From an uncultured Afifella sp. (lineage in GTDB: Bacteria > Pseudomonadota > Alphaproteobacteria > Rhizobiales > Afifellaceae), in assembly GCA_947259045.1 (NCBI GenBank), contig CAMYKZ010000001.1, forward strand, positions 100,555 to 164,554: 64,000 nucleotides of DNA. Reading direction: 5' to 3'. A program made the translations under genes and the position numbers. The notes under the pieces were generated by a model. It saw nothing but the letters and a program-made list of their open reading frames with translations, did no database searches and was not told the origin of the DNA. Positions 26,239 through 34,518 of this stretch are shown piece after piece (the stretch's first letter is position 1; each line of letters starts with the position of its first letter).

Positions 26239-28131
26239 CTAGTGTTTCGGCATTGCCTGCGGGCGCATGGCGCGCCGCTGGGCGGCGATGCGGAACGGGG
26301 CATTCGCCGCACCGTAGCCGGCATAACCGCCGCGCCGCTCGACCACTTCGAAGAAGAACCCTTCGCCGTAATTCGGGCTGTAGATCTGGAAATATTCGCC
26401 TTCTTCGTCGCGGTCATAGAAAATATTGTCCGCCCGCAGCCTTTCGGTAAAACCCGGTTCAAGTCCGAAGCGGGCTTCCAGATCGTTATAATAATTCGGC
26501 GAAACCGCCAGCGGCCGGAAACCATTCGCCGTCAGCGCTTGCGCGGTCGCAAACATGTCGTTGGTCGCGAACGCCATATGCTGCACGGCCGAGCCGAAAC
26601 TTTCCGCAATAAAGCGGCCGGCAAGCGTTTTCCGGTTTTCAGCCCCGTTCAACGTCAACCGCAACGATCCGTCGGCATTCTCGATCGCCTGGCTGCGCAC
26701 CAGCCCGGCCGGGTCGACGACATCTACCATCGGCATTTTGCGGGTTTCGAATATCGACGTATAAAACAGCAACCAGGTCAGCATCTCCTCGTAGTTCATT
26801 GTCAGCGCGACATGATCAATCGCCGTCAGGCCGGCATCAGCCGGCGCTGCATCATCGGTTTGCGGGCGGAATTCGATCTCCCAGACGCGGGCCAGTTCGT
26901 CGCTGTCATCGATGAAATGCATTACGCCGCCGCCGACGCTGCGGATCGCCGGGATCTCCAGCTCACCCGGTCCGACCGGCTGCTGAAACGGATCCGCGCC
27001 AAGCATGCGGGCCCGCTGCACTGTCGCCGCCGCATCGTCGACCCTCAGGCCGATGTCGCAAACGGAGGTGCCGTGGGCGAGATAGGAGGAATGGGCAAAC
27101 CCTTCGCGCTCGGTGTTGATGACCAGATTGACGCCGCCCTGGCGCCACAGCGTGACATCCTTGGCGACATGGCGGCCGGCAAGCCGGAATCCAAGCATCC
27201 GGAACAGGCCGGCCAGCTCGACCGCTTCGCTTTCATTGGCGGAAAACTCGACAAACTCGACGCCGGAGGAACGGATGCGATCGGGCATTGCCGGCACGTC
27301 AATGGCGATCTGCGGCTCCAGCCGGCGCACCTGGTCCATCAGGTAAACCAGCGACCGGTGACCGTCGACGGCGATCGAGCGCGGCGAGCCGCCGCGAAAC
27401 TGATCGTTGAAAATCTCCAGCGACACCATGCCGTCATAACCCGTGGCGGCAACAGCGCGCATGAAATCGGTTACCGGCAGATCGCCCTCTCCCGGCATGT
27501 TGCGGAAGTGCCGGCTCCAGTAGAGCAGGTCCATATCGATCTGCGGCGCATCGGCAAGCTGGACGAAGAAGATCCTGTCACCGGGAATGGCCCGGATTGA
27601 ATTGACATCGATGCCGCGGGCGAGCGTGTGAAAACTGTCGAGGATCAGACCGATGCGGGGATGATCGGCGCGGCGGGCAATTTCCCAGGCATCGCGGTGA
27701 TCGTTGACGTGCCGGCCCCAGGCGAGCGCTTCATAACCGACGCGGATGCCGTGCGGCTGCGCCCTTTCGCCAAGCGCGCGCAGATCGTCGGCCGCCCGGT
27801 CGATACCGCCTAGCGCCAGCGGCGACACGTTCGAGCAGATCAGCATCAGGTCCGCGCCAAGCTGCTGCATCAGATCGAACTTGTGCTCCGCCCGGTCGAA
27901 TGCCCGGCTGCGCTGCGGCTCCGGCATGCCTTCAAAATCGCGGAAAGGCTGGAACAGGGAAATTTCCAGACCATGATCGCGGATCATCTGGCCGACCTCG
28001 CCCGGAGAACCGTCGAAGGCCAGAAAATCCGTCTCGAAGATTTCCACACCGTCAAATCCGGCTGCCGCGATTGCCGCCAGTTTCTCGCTGAGGTCGCCGC
28101 CGATGGATACGGTGGCGATGGACGTGCGCAT
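26239..28131 (-). CDS. quiC: 3-dehydroshikimate dehydratase, QuiC type (isomerase-like plus HPPD-like domains)
   Basis: The protein (630 aa from the ATG at 28131, MRTSIATVSIGGDLSEKLAA) is a fusion seen in Pseudomonas QuiC1: an N-terminal AP-endonuclease/sugar-isomerase barrel to about residue 285 (AAGFDGVEIFETDFL, IGLILDSFHTLARG, FFVQLADAP, VSLEIFND supply metal ligands) and a C-terminal vicinal-oxygen-chelate half like 4-hydroxyphenylpyruvate dioxygenase (IDHVALTMNYEEML, VQHMAFATND). It converts 3-dehydroshikimate to protocatechuate, entering ring cleavage. In-frame TTG (28155) and GTG (28149) codons after GAGAGG are alternative starts, the first overlapping the shikimate dehydrogenase stop by four bases. 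Confidence 0.88.
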   Translation of the reverse strand: MRTSIATVSIGGDLSEKLAAIAAAGFDGVEIFETDFLAFDGSPGEVGQMIRDHGLEISLFQPFRDFEGMPEPQRSRAFDRAEHKFDLMQQLGADLMLICSNVSPLALGGIDRAADDLRALGERAQPHGIRVGYEALAWGRHVNDHRDAWEIARRADHPRIGLILDSFHTLARGIDVNSIRAIPGDRIFFVQLADAPQIDMDLLYWSRHFRNMPGEGDLPVTDFMRAVAATGYDGMVSLEIFNDQFRGGSPRSIAVDGHRSLVYLMDQVRRLEPQIAIDVPAMPDRIRSSGVEFVEFSANESEAVELAGLFRMLGFRLAGRHVAKDVTLWRQGGVNLVINTEREGFAHSSYLAHGTSVCDIGLRVDDAAATVQRARMLGADPFQQPVGPGELEIPAIRSVGGGVMHFIDDSDELARVWEIEFRPQTDDAAPADAGLTAIDHVALTMNYEEMLTWLLFYTSIFETRKMPMVDVVDPAGLVRSQAIENADGSLRLTLNGAENRKTLAGRFIAESFGSAVQHMAFATNDMFATAQALTANGFRPLAVSPNYYNDLEARFGLEPGFTERLRADNIFYDRDEEGEYFQIYSPNYGEGFFFEVVERRGGYAGYGAANAPFRIAAQRRAMRPQAMPKH

Positions 28132-28151
28132 GCCGGTCGAATGTCCCACGG

Positions 28152-29021
28152 TCAAATTCCTCTCTGCTGCCGGTCGCGGTCCGGCCCGGCCTGGTCGCCG
28201 GCAAGCCGCCTGCGCAGCTCTCCATGACCGATCGCCTTGCCGGCGAAAATTTCCCAGGCATCGACGCCCTGATGGAAAAACAGCTCGTAACCGCTGACGA
28301 CCGTCAGGCCGGCGGCGGCGGCGTCCTGCAGAAACTGCGTATCGACGGGCGTGTAGACGGCGTCGAAGGCCCAGCGGCTGCCGCCGAAATGGCCGCGCTC
28401 AAGCACCGTGCCTTCGTAACCGGCCATGCCGACCGGCGTGCAATTGATCAGCCCGGAAGCATGCCTGGCCGCATCCGCCGGGTCCGATGCGACATTGATA
28501 TCCAGCCCCGGTCGCGCCGGGCGCAACACGGCCGCAAGCGCTTCTGCCTTGGCCATGTCGCGTTCGACAATGTCCAGTTTTTCGACACCGAGCGCAACCA
28601 GCCCGAACGCCACCGCCTTGCCGACGCCGCCGGCGCCGATCATGCAGACCGGCCCGGGCGCGGCATCGCCCATGACGGTGCGGTATGCGGTAATAAAGCC
28701 GGTATAATCGGTATTATGACCCGTCGGCCCGTCCGGCTGGAAGATGATTGTATTGACCGCGCCCATGCGCCGGACAAGCGGATCGTCGATCCGGACCTTG
28801 AGCGCCGCCCGCTCCTTGTAGGGATAGGTCACGTTGATGCCGCGATACCCGCCGGAGATGCAATCGGCAAAGACGGCGTCGAAATCCTTGCCGATATCGG
28901 CCGGGATCAGCCGGTCATAGCGGACGTCGAGACCGGACATTTCTCCGGCCAGCCGATGCAGCGCAGGCGCCTGCGACCGGGAAATATTGTCGCCTATCAG
29001 ACCGACCAATATATCAGGCAT
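28152..29021 (-). CDS. Shikimate/quinate dehydrogenase family protein
   Basis: I choose the ATG at 29021 (289 aa), seven bases after GAGAG. The AroE fold is clear: substrate motif SRSQAPALHRLAG, catalytic Lys in VTYPYKERA and Asp in GHNTDYTGF, then the nucleotide-binding GAGGVGKAVAFGLV. Biosynthetic AroE reduces 3-dehydroshikimate; next to a dehydroshikimate dehydratase and a carboxylate importer it more likely runs backwards, oxidising imported shikimate or quinate. The next gene (quiC) begins at or overlapping its stop. Confidence 0.88.
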   Translation of the reverse strand: MPDILVGLIGDNISRSQAPALHRLAGEMSGLDVRYDRLIPADIGKDFDAVFADCISGGYRGINVTYPYKERAALKVRIDDPLVRRMGAVNTIIFQPDGPTGHNTDYTGFITAYRTVMGDAAPGPVCMIGAGGVGKAVAFGLVALGVEKLDIVERDMAKAEALAAVLRPARPGLDINVASDPADAARHASGLINCTPVGMAGYEGTVLERGHFGGSRWAFDAVYTPVDTQFLQDAAAAGLTVVSGYELFFHQGVDAWEIFAGKAIGHGELRRRLAGDQAGPDRDRQQRGI

Positions 29022-29069
29022 GTGCGTCTCTCTTTCGGGCCGGTGACGGCCGTCTGTCATCGCCGCCGA

Positions 29070-30587
29070 TCATGGCTGCCCCGGTTGATGCCGGCCGCGC
29101 CTTTTCATCAGGCGCGACCAGAGCGGCGTCTGCGCCAGCATCAGGGCGACGAAGGACAGGCTGAGCACCAGCGAGATCGGATTGGACACGAAGTCCCAGA
29201 AAAACACGCCGATATCGCCGCGGGCGCCGATCATGGCGCGGCGGTAATTGGCATCCATCATCGGCCCGAGAATGACACCGAGGATGACCGGGCCGACCTG
29301 GAAACCGTAAACCTTCATGAAATAGCCGATGACGCCGAACAGAAGCATCCAGTAGATGTGCACCGGATTGTTCTGGATGGCATAGGTGCCGACGGCGGAC
29401 AGGACCAGGATCAGCGGGATGAGAACTGCTTTCGGGCATTCGACGATCTTTGTGAACACCCTGATGCCGGTCAGTCCGAAAATCAGCAGGAAGATGTTGG
29501 CAAGCGTCAGCGCTCCGACGATGAACCAGAACAGATGCGGCGTGTCGATGAGCAGCAACGGGCCCGGCTTCAGCCCGTGGATGAACAGCGCGCCGATTAT
29601 GATCGCGGTGACGGCATCGCCTGGAATGCCGAGGGTCAGCATCGGTATGAAGGACCCGCCGACGGCGGCATTGTTGGCTGCCTCCGGCGCCACAAGGCCC
29701 TCCCTGGCGCCTTCGCCAAACGGCACTTCGGGATCGCGTGTGGAGCGTTTGGCATGGTCGTAGGCCAAAAGCGCGGCAATATCGCCGCCGGTGCCGGGAA
29801 GCGCGCCGATGATCGTGCCGATGCCCGACGCGCGCATGGCCAGCGCAAAATGTTTCTTCACCGATGCCCAGCGTGGAATGATGCTGGAAACCCGCTGCTT
29901 GATCGCGGTCTTGTCGACATGGTGAAGCTGGACCAGCGCCTCGGCGACGCCGAAGAAGCCGATCATCGCGGCAACATAGGGAATGCCGCCCATCAGGCTG
30001 ATGGAGCCGAATGTGAAGCGGCCTTCCGCTGTCATCGGATCAAGCCCGACCATACCGATCAGCACGCCGAACGCGCCGGCAAAGACACCCTTGGCGAAAC
30101 TTTCCCCTGACAGCGTTCCCACCAGCAGAATGCCGATCAGGCCGAGCAGGAAATAGTCGCGCGAATTGAACATCAGCGCGAATTCCGCAATCGCCGGAGC
30201 CGCAACGGCCAGGGCGATGATCCCGACAAAACCGCCCAAAACCGACATGACCGTCGACAGCCCGATCGCCTCGCCGGCTTCGCCTTTTTTGGCCAGCGGA
30301 TAACCGTCAAGCGCCGTGGCGATCGCGCTCGGTGCGCCTGGAATGTTCAGCAGGATCGCGGTGCGCGAACCGCCATAGACGCCGCCCATGAACACTCCGG
30401 CAATCAGCGCCAGCGCTTCGTTCACGTCCCATTTGAATGTGAACGAGATCAGGATGGAGGTTGCCATCGTGACCGACAGGCCCGGAATGGCGCCGACATA
30501 GATGCCCGAAAGCGTTCCCGCGGCCGTCAGGAAAAGCAGATAGGGATCGAGCCAGGCGATCGCGAAATTCGCCAGTGCGTCGCTCAT
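29070..30587 (-). CDS. tctA: Tripartite tricarboxylate transporter large permease TctA
   Basis: This 505-aa polytopic membrane protein carries TctA hallmarks: GIYVGAIPGLSVTMATSILI, GGVYGGSRTAILLNIPG, GALPGTGGDIAALLAYD and MLTLGIPGDAVTAIIIGALF. The start at 30587 follows GGGAG and overlaps the TctB stop by four bases. With TctB and TctC it forms a secondary importer driven by ion gradient. The context (shikimate dehydrogenase immediately downstream) suggests a cyclic polyhydroxy acid such as shikimate or quinate rather than citrate; this is inferred. Confidence 0.9.
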   Translation of the reverse strand: MSDALANFAIAWLDPYLLFLTAAGTLSGIYVGAIPGLSVTMATSILISFTFKWDVNEALALIAGVFMGGVYGGSRTAILLNIPGAPSAIATALDGYPLAKKGEAGEAIGLSTVMSVLGGFVGIIALAVAAPAIAEFALMFNSRDYFLLGLIGILLVGTLSGESFAKGVFAGAFGVLIGMVGLDPMTAEGRFTFGSISLMGGIPYVAAMIGFFGVAEALVQLHHVDKTAIKQRVSSIIPRWASVKKHFALAMRASGIGTIIGALPGTGGDIAALLAYDHAKRSTRDPEVPFGEGAREGLVAPEAANNAAVGGSFIPMLTLGIPGDAVTAIIIGALFIHGLKPGPLLLIDTPHLFWFIVGALTLANIFLLIFGLTGIRVFTKIVECPKAVLIPLILVLSAVGTYAIQNNPVHIYWMLLFGVIGYFMKVYGFQVGPVILGVILGPMMDANYRRAMIGARGDIGVFFWDFVSNPISLVLSLSFVALMLAQTPLWSRLMKRRGRHQPGQP

Positions 30588-31078
30588 TGCCAGAGGCTCC
30601 CCTGGGGCAGAACCACCTGAAACAAGAGCCGGAACACGGCGTAGATGACCGCCAGCGAGCCGGCTGAAACAAGGGCGCACAACAACAGGTTTTTCCGCCA
30701 CAGATAAACAATGGCGAGAAACAGGAAACCTGCGGAGCTGCCGACAAATCCGACCAGCGGCATGGCGGCGACATAAAGGCAGATCAGGGCCAGCATGACG
30801 ATCAGGCGGACCGGCGTGACCTCGGCAAAAAACCGGCGGACATGGTCAGACCGTGGATCGGCCGCCATACCTGGCGGCGGCAGACGCAGGCTGGCGCGCA
30901 CAATGGCGATCCCGCTCAGCACCATTGCACCGCTGGCCAGCATCGGAAAGACACCCGGTCCGGAAATCTCGCGAAAGCCGGAGATCAGAAAGGACTGGTA
31001 AAACATCACCAGGCTGAACAGCAGAATGAGAATTGCGAAGACAAGTTCGCCCGGCCGGCGTTGGGTTTTGGCTGACAT
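30584..31078 (-). CDS. tctB: Tripartite tricarboxylate transporter small permease TctB
   Basis: The 164-aa small membrane subunit has four hydrophobic helices. I choose the ATG at 31078 because GGGAGA lies six bases upstream; the frame extends to 31222 but without conservation. Typical TctB features are the N-terminal ELVFAILILLFSLVMFYQSF helix and the FVGSSAGFLFLAIVYL region. It ends inside the tctA start. Confidence 0.84.
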   Translation of the reverse strand: MSAKTQRRPGELVFAILILLFSLVMFYQSFLISGFREISGPGVFPMLASGAMVLSGIAIVRASLRLPPPGMAADPRSDHVRRFFAEVTPVRLIVMLALICLYVAAMPLVGFVGSSAGFLFLAIVYLWRKNLLLCALVSAGSLAVIYAVFRLLFQVVLPQGSLWQ

Positions 31079-31137
31079 TCCGCGTCTCCCGCAGGACCCG
31101 TTCAGCCCCGGCGGACCGGGGCTGAAATTTCTGAGGT

Positions 31138-32133
31138 TTACGGCCGCATGATGCCGAGCGTTTCCGGATTGACCTTGGCGGCGCCGGTATCCTGCAGCAC
31201 CCAGGCCGTCACCTGCTGCCATTTTTTCAAAAACGCGGCAGCTTCATCGCCGGAAATATTCATCATGACATTGCCGCGATTTGACATCAGCGTCTGGAAC
31301 TGCTCGCTTTCAGCGGCGCTCTTGAAGGCGGACACCAATGTGGCTTTCACGTCGTCGGGAACGTCCTGCCTGACGAATACGCCATAGAACGGACCCCAGG
31401 GCAGAAACTTCGCCATGTCCGGGATGGCATCGGTGATTGCCGGCACATCGGGCAATGTCGCAACCGGTTCGGTATTGACGACCGCAAGTGCACGCATCTT
31501 GCCGGCCTTGATCTGCTCCGCCGCGGCGGAAATGCCAGATGGCATGAAGTCGACCTCGCCGCCGAGCATCGCCGTCAGGCCCGGGCCCTCGCCGTCGAAC
31601 GGAATGGCTGTCACGTCGAAATCAACGGCGTTCTTGATCAACGCGCCAATCGTGCTTGGCAGGCCGCCAGGCCCCGTCGATCCCATCTTGACGACACCGG
31701 GATTGGCCTTGATGTCGGCCAGTAGCTCCTGCATCGTGTTGTATTTGGAACCGGCCGGAACGGCTATCACAGCAACGCCGCGGCCGAGGATATTGACCGG
31801 ATAGAAGCTTGAATAATCCAGTTCGGAGACACCCATGACGCCATGCAGCTGCGGGTTTTCCGCACCATACAGAAAGGTGTATCCGTCCGCCGGAGCCGCA
31901 TTGACGAACGCCGTTGAAATCGCCCCGGCGCCGCCGGACTTGTTCAAGACGACGATCGGCTTGCCGAGCGCTTCTTCCGCGGCCGGGTTGACCGCGCGGG
32001 CGACCGTATCGGTTGCGCCGCCGGCGCCCCACATGACAACACCAAGCACTTCGCGCTCCGGATAGTCTGCGGCAAGCGAAACGCCCGCCATCACTGCAAT
32101 TGCGGCAGCAGCACCCATCAGTCTGACAATCAT
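31138..32133 (-). CDS. tctC: Tripartite tricarboxylate transporter binding protein TctC (Bug family)
   Basis: The 331-aa periplasmic binder starts at 32133 after GGGAG; a longer frame to 32229 is not conserved. A signal peptide ends at GVSLAADYP; Bug-family motifs follow: GGATDTVARAVNPAAEEALGK, VVLNKSGGAGAISTAFV and GSTGPGGLPSTIG. It captures a carboxylate for TctAB. It is the first gene of a leftward operon tctC-tctB-tctA-shikimate dehydrogenase-quiC-oxaloacetate decarboxylase, with a divergent LysR gene 200 bases away. Confidence 0.9.
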   Translation of the reverse strand: MIVRLMGAAAAIAVMAGVSLAADYPEREVLGVVMWGAGGATDTVARAVNPAAEEALGKPIVVLNKSGGAGAISTAFVNAAPADGYTFLYGAENPQLHGVMGVSELDYSSFYPVNILGRGVAVIAVPAGSKYNTMQELLADIKANPGVVKMGSTGPGGLPSTIGALIKNAVDFDVTAIPFDGEGPGLTAMLGGEVDFMPSGISAAAEQIKAGKMRALAVVNTEPVATLPDVPAITDAIPDMAKFLPWGPFYGVFVRQDVPDDVKATLVSAFKSAAESEQFQTLMSNRGNVMMNISGDEAAAFLKKWQQVTAWVLQDTGAAKVNPETLGIMRP

Positions 32134-32261
32134 GTTTTTCTCCCTTGGCGGCAGAACCGCTCTGTTTTTGATGCTCCGCATCGAAGCGCGGATATTGATC
32201 TCGCAACCCGTGGCGGGTTGGCTGAACATCGCACAAATGACGCCGTAAGATTACAAAATTC

Positions 32262-32310
32262 TGGTATTACAGAAATACCAATGTTTCCAATTATCATAAC
32301 ATGATGTTAT
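32262..32310. promoter_or_regulatory. Two inverted repeats between tctC and lysR, likely LysR sites
   Basis: TGGTATT-ACAGA-AATACCA (32262-32280) is a perfect 7-5-7 repeat containing the T-N11-A core of LysR-type recognition sites; ATAACAT-G-ATGTTAT (32296-32310) is a perfect 7-1-7 palindrome 16 bases on. The patch is AT-rich, between divergent genes, the normal place for a LysR activator to control both itself and its target operon. Confidence 0.55.
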
Positions 32311-32333
32311 TTTTGGCCTGAACCCGGGCACCC

Positions 32334-33248
32334 ATGGCAATACAGACTGCGCTTACCCTTCGACAGATCGAGGTGATCCGGGCCGTGATGGTCAGCGGGT
32401 CGATCGTCGGTGCCGCCCGTCTGCTCAATGTCTCTCAGCCGGGTGTCAGCCGGACGATGAAGCATGTTGAATCGCAGCTCAAGATACGGCTCTTCACCCG
32501 CACCGGCGGACGCTACGTGCCGGCGCCGGAAGCGCGTGACGTCTTTTCGCAACTGCAGGACGTTCACAAGAAGATCAATGATCTGCAGTTTTCCATCGGC
32601 CAGCTTGAACGCGGCCGGGACGTGCAACTGGCCATCGGGTCGGTCCCCTCCATCGCCAATGTCATGGTGCCGAGAGCGATTGCCGGCCTGACCGGGCGGT
32701 TTCCGGATATCCGCGTGAATATCGAACTTCTCAAGATCGAGGAAGCGATCGATTATCTGATGCTGAACCGGGGCGAACTGGCCTGCATGAGTTACCGCTT
32801 CGACCATCCCTCGATCACGTTCGACCCGCTGGTCACAGGCCGCCTCGTCTGTGTCGCCTCCAACGCCCATCCGATCGCCGCACTGGCTTCGATTTCCACC
32901 GAGGAGATTTCGCGTTTACCGCTGATCGGCATTGATCCGAATGATCCGTACGGGGCGATCATGGCTGCCATATTCGAACGCGAAAGCCTTCAATACGACA
33001 CGGTCATCCGCGCCCGCTTCGGCACAACGGTGCTTGGTCTGGTCAAGCAGAACCTGGGTATCGCCGTACTCGACAGTTTCACGGTTGCCGATCAGCCTGA
33101 AGGTATTGCGGTGATTCCGATCCGCGAAGAAACCGGCTTTCAGACATACGTGGCACGCCGCAATGACATCGGCCTGTCCGGGTTCGCCGAACAGTTTATT
33201 GAAATCCTGAAGCGGGAAATGTCGCCCGGCCCGCTTGCCGGTCAATGA
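32334..33248 (+). CDS. LysR-family transcriptional regulator
   Basis: The 304-aa protein has an N-terminal winged helix-turn-helix (LTLRQIEVIRAVMVSGSIVG, ARLLNVSQPGVSRTMKHVE) and a C-terminal effector domain from about residue 95. It is transcribed away from the tctCBA-shikimate cluster and probably controls it; the effector may be shikimate, quinate or protocatechuate, which is inferred. No strong ribosome site is seen before the ATG. Its stop overlaps the next gene's start (ATGATG). Confidence 0.87.
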   Translation: MAIQTALTLRQIEVIRAVMVSGSIVGAARLLNVSQPGVSRTMKHVESQLKIRLFTRTGGRYVPAPEARDVFSQLQDVHKKINDLQFSIGQLERGRDVQLAIGSVPSIANVMVPRAIAGLTGRFPDIRVNIELLKIEEAIDYLMLNRGELACMSYRFDHPSITFDPLVTGRLVCVASNAHPIAALASISTEEISRLPLIGIDPNDPYGAIMAAIFERESLQYDTVIRARFGTTVLGLVKQNLGIAVLDSFTVADQPEGIAVIPIREETGFQTYVARRNDIGLSGFAEQFIEILKREMSPGPLAGQ

Positions 33249-33928
33249 TGGCAGCTTCCCGTCCAAACCCTGACTGTCCGGTCTGCCGCGCGCCTGCTGC
33301 ATTGCCTTTCATGAGCGTCGAGACCCGCGATTACTGGTGCTGCGGCACCTGCCAGGCGCGGTTTCTCGATCCCGGCCAGAGACCGGCGCGCGCCGACGAA
33401 CAGGCCCATTACCGGCACCATGAAAACGACCCGGACGATCCCGGCTACCGCAGGTTTCTGTCAAAACTCGCTGATCCGCTGCTGGAGAGGCTCAAACCGG
33501 GCAGACTGAGCGGGCTCGATTACGGCTGCGGGCCCGGCCCGGCGCTGGCCGCCATGCTGGCTGAGGCCGGCCATCGGATGACGCTTTATGATCCGTTCTT
33601 CCATGCCGCGCCGGCAGCGCTTGAGCGAACCTACGATTTCATCACCTGCACCGAGGCGGCGGAACATTTTCATCATCCGGCCAACGAGTTCGACCGGCTT
33701 GGCAATCTGCTGCGCCCGGGCGGCTGGCTGGCGCTGATGACGTGTTTTCAGACCGACGATGACGCCTTTGCCACCTGGCACTATCGCCGCGATCCGACCC
33801 ATGTGGTGTTTTATCGTGCGGCGACGCTGACTGCGATTGCGGCAGAACGCGGCTGGACCTGTGAGATCCCGGTCAAGGATGTAGCGTTGATGCGCAAGCC
33901 GGCGGCGAACCGCAGGATGCGTGAATGA
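33245..33928 (+). CDS. Class I SAM-dependent methyltransferase with zinc ribbon
   Basis: The 227-aa protein starts with two cysteine pairs, CPVCRAPAALPF and CCGTC, a likely zinc ribbon, then a Rossmann methyltransferase core: LDYGCGPGPALAAMLAE (SAM binding), TLYDPFF, TEAAEHFHHPANEF and LLRPGGWLALMT. Such proteins methylate small molecules; several relatives are wrongly named as 2-polyprenyl hydroxylases. The start overlaps the lysR stop by four bases, so they are co-translated, yet no obvious link to shikimate catabolism exists. Confidence 0.8.
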   Translation: MMAASRPNPDCPVCRAPAALPFMSVETRDYWCCGTCQARFLDPGQRPARADEQAHYRHHENDPDDPGYRRFLSKLADPLLERLKPGRLSGLDYGCGPGPALAAMLAEAGHRMTLYDPFFHAAPAALERTYDFITCTEAAEHFHHPANEFDRLGNLLRPGGWLALMTCFQTDDDAFATWHYRRDPTHVVFYRAATLTAIAAERGWTCEIPVKDVALMRKPAANRRMRE

Positions 33929-34047
33929 CGGACAAACCTTTGAGCATACCGGCACCAGCCAGTTGAATTCCCGAATGGACGCAGACCGGTTATAATCCGT
34001 CAAATCGATTGCACACAAAACCAGCACGAGACCCGAGGATCCCAGAC

Positions 34048-34458
34048 ATGCATTCACCGGAAAAACCCACATGCCGGATCATCCGTCCTGAAACCACCTT
34101 CGGCGGCAAACAGGGTTTCGACTATTTTGAAGGCATCGCCAGGGAAACGGTCGGCTCCTCCGGTATCTGCATGCATCTGCTGACGATTCCGCCGGGTGCG
34201 CGCGCCAAGGCGCACAAACACGAACACCATGAGACCGCCATCTATGTGCTGGATGGCGAAGCGCAGATGTGGTTTGGCGATCAACTGGAGGAGCTTATGA
34301 CGCTGAAGGCCGGTGAACTGCTCTATATCCCGGCCAACGTCCCGCATCTGCCGTTCAATCCCGGCGACCTGCCCTGCACGGCGGTGATCGCCCGCACCGA
34401 CCCCAACGAGCAGGAAAGCGTCGTGCTTCTGCCGGAGCTGGAAAAGCGGGTAAGTTGA
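34048..34458 (+). CDS. Single-domain cupin protein
   Basis: I start at 34048 (136 aa), eight bases after GAGGA. The cupin metal site is intact: HKHEHHETAIYVLDGEAQMWFG in outline (His, His and Glu ligands) and the second motif LLYIPANVPHLPFN with the last His. The substrate is unknown; relatives include sugar isomerases and small-molecule dioxygenases. It is likely monocistronic between the methyltransferase and the convergent chemoreceptor gene. Confidence 0.78.
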   Translation: MHSPEKPTCRIIRPETTFGGKQGFDYFEGIARETVGSSGICMHLLTIPPGARAKAHKHEHHETAIYVLDGEAQMWFGDQLEELMTLKAGELLYIPANVPHLPFNPGDLPCTAVIARTDPNEQESVVLLPELEKRVS

Positions 34459-34518
34459 CGTACCGGGTAGTGTTCACCCACCGTACCTGCCAATTTCGCA
34501 GGGTAAATCAAGCCAGAT

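Noticed and set aside
28224..30110. Rightward frame of about 630 codons opposite shikimate dehydrogenase and tctA
   Set aside because: Antisense to genes with diagnostic motifs; the translation is a high-GC artefact.
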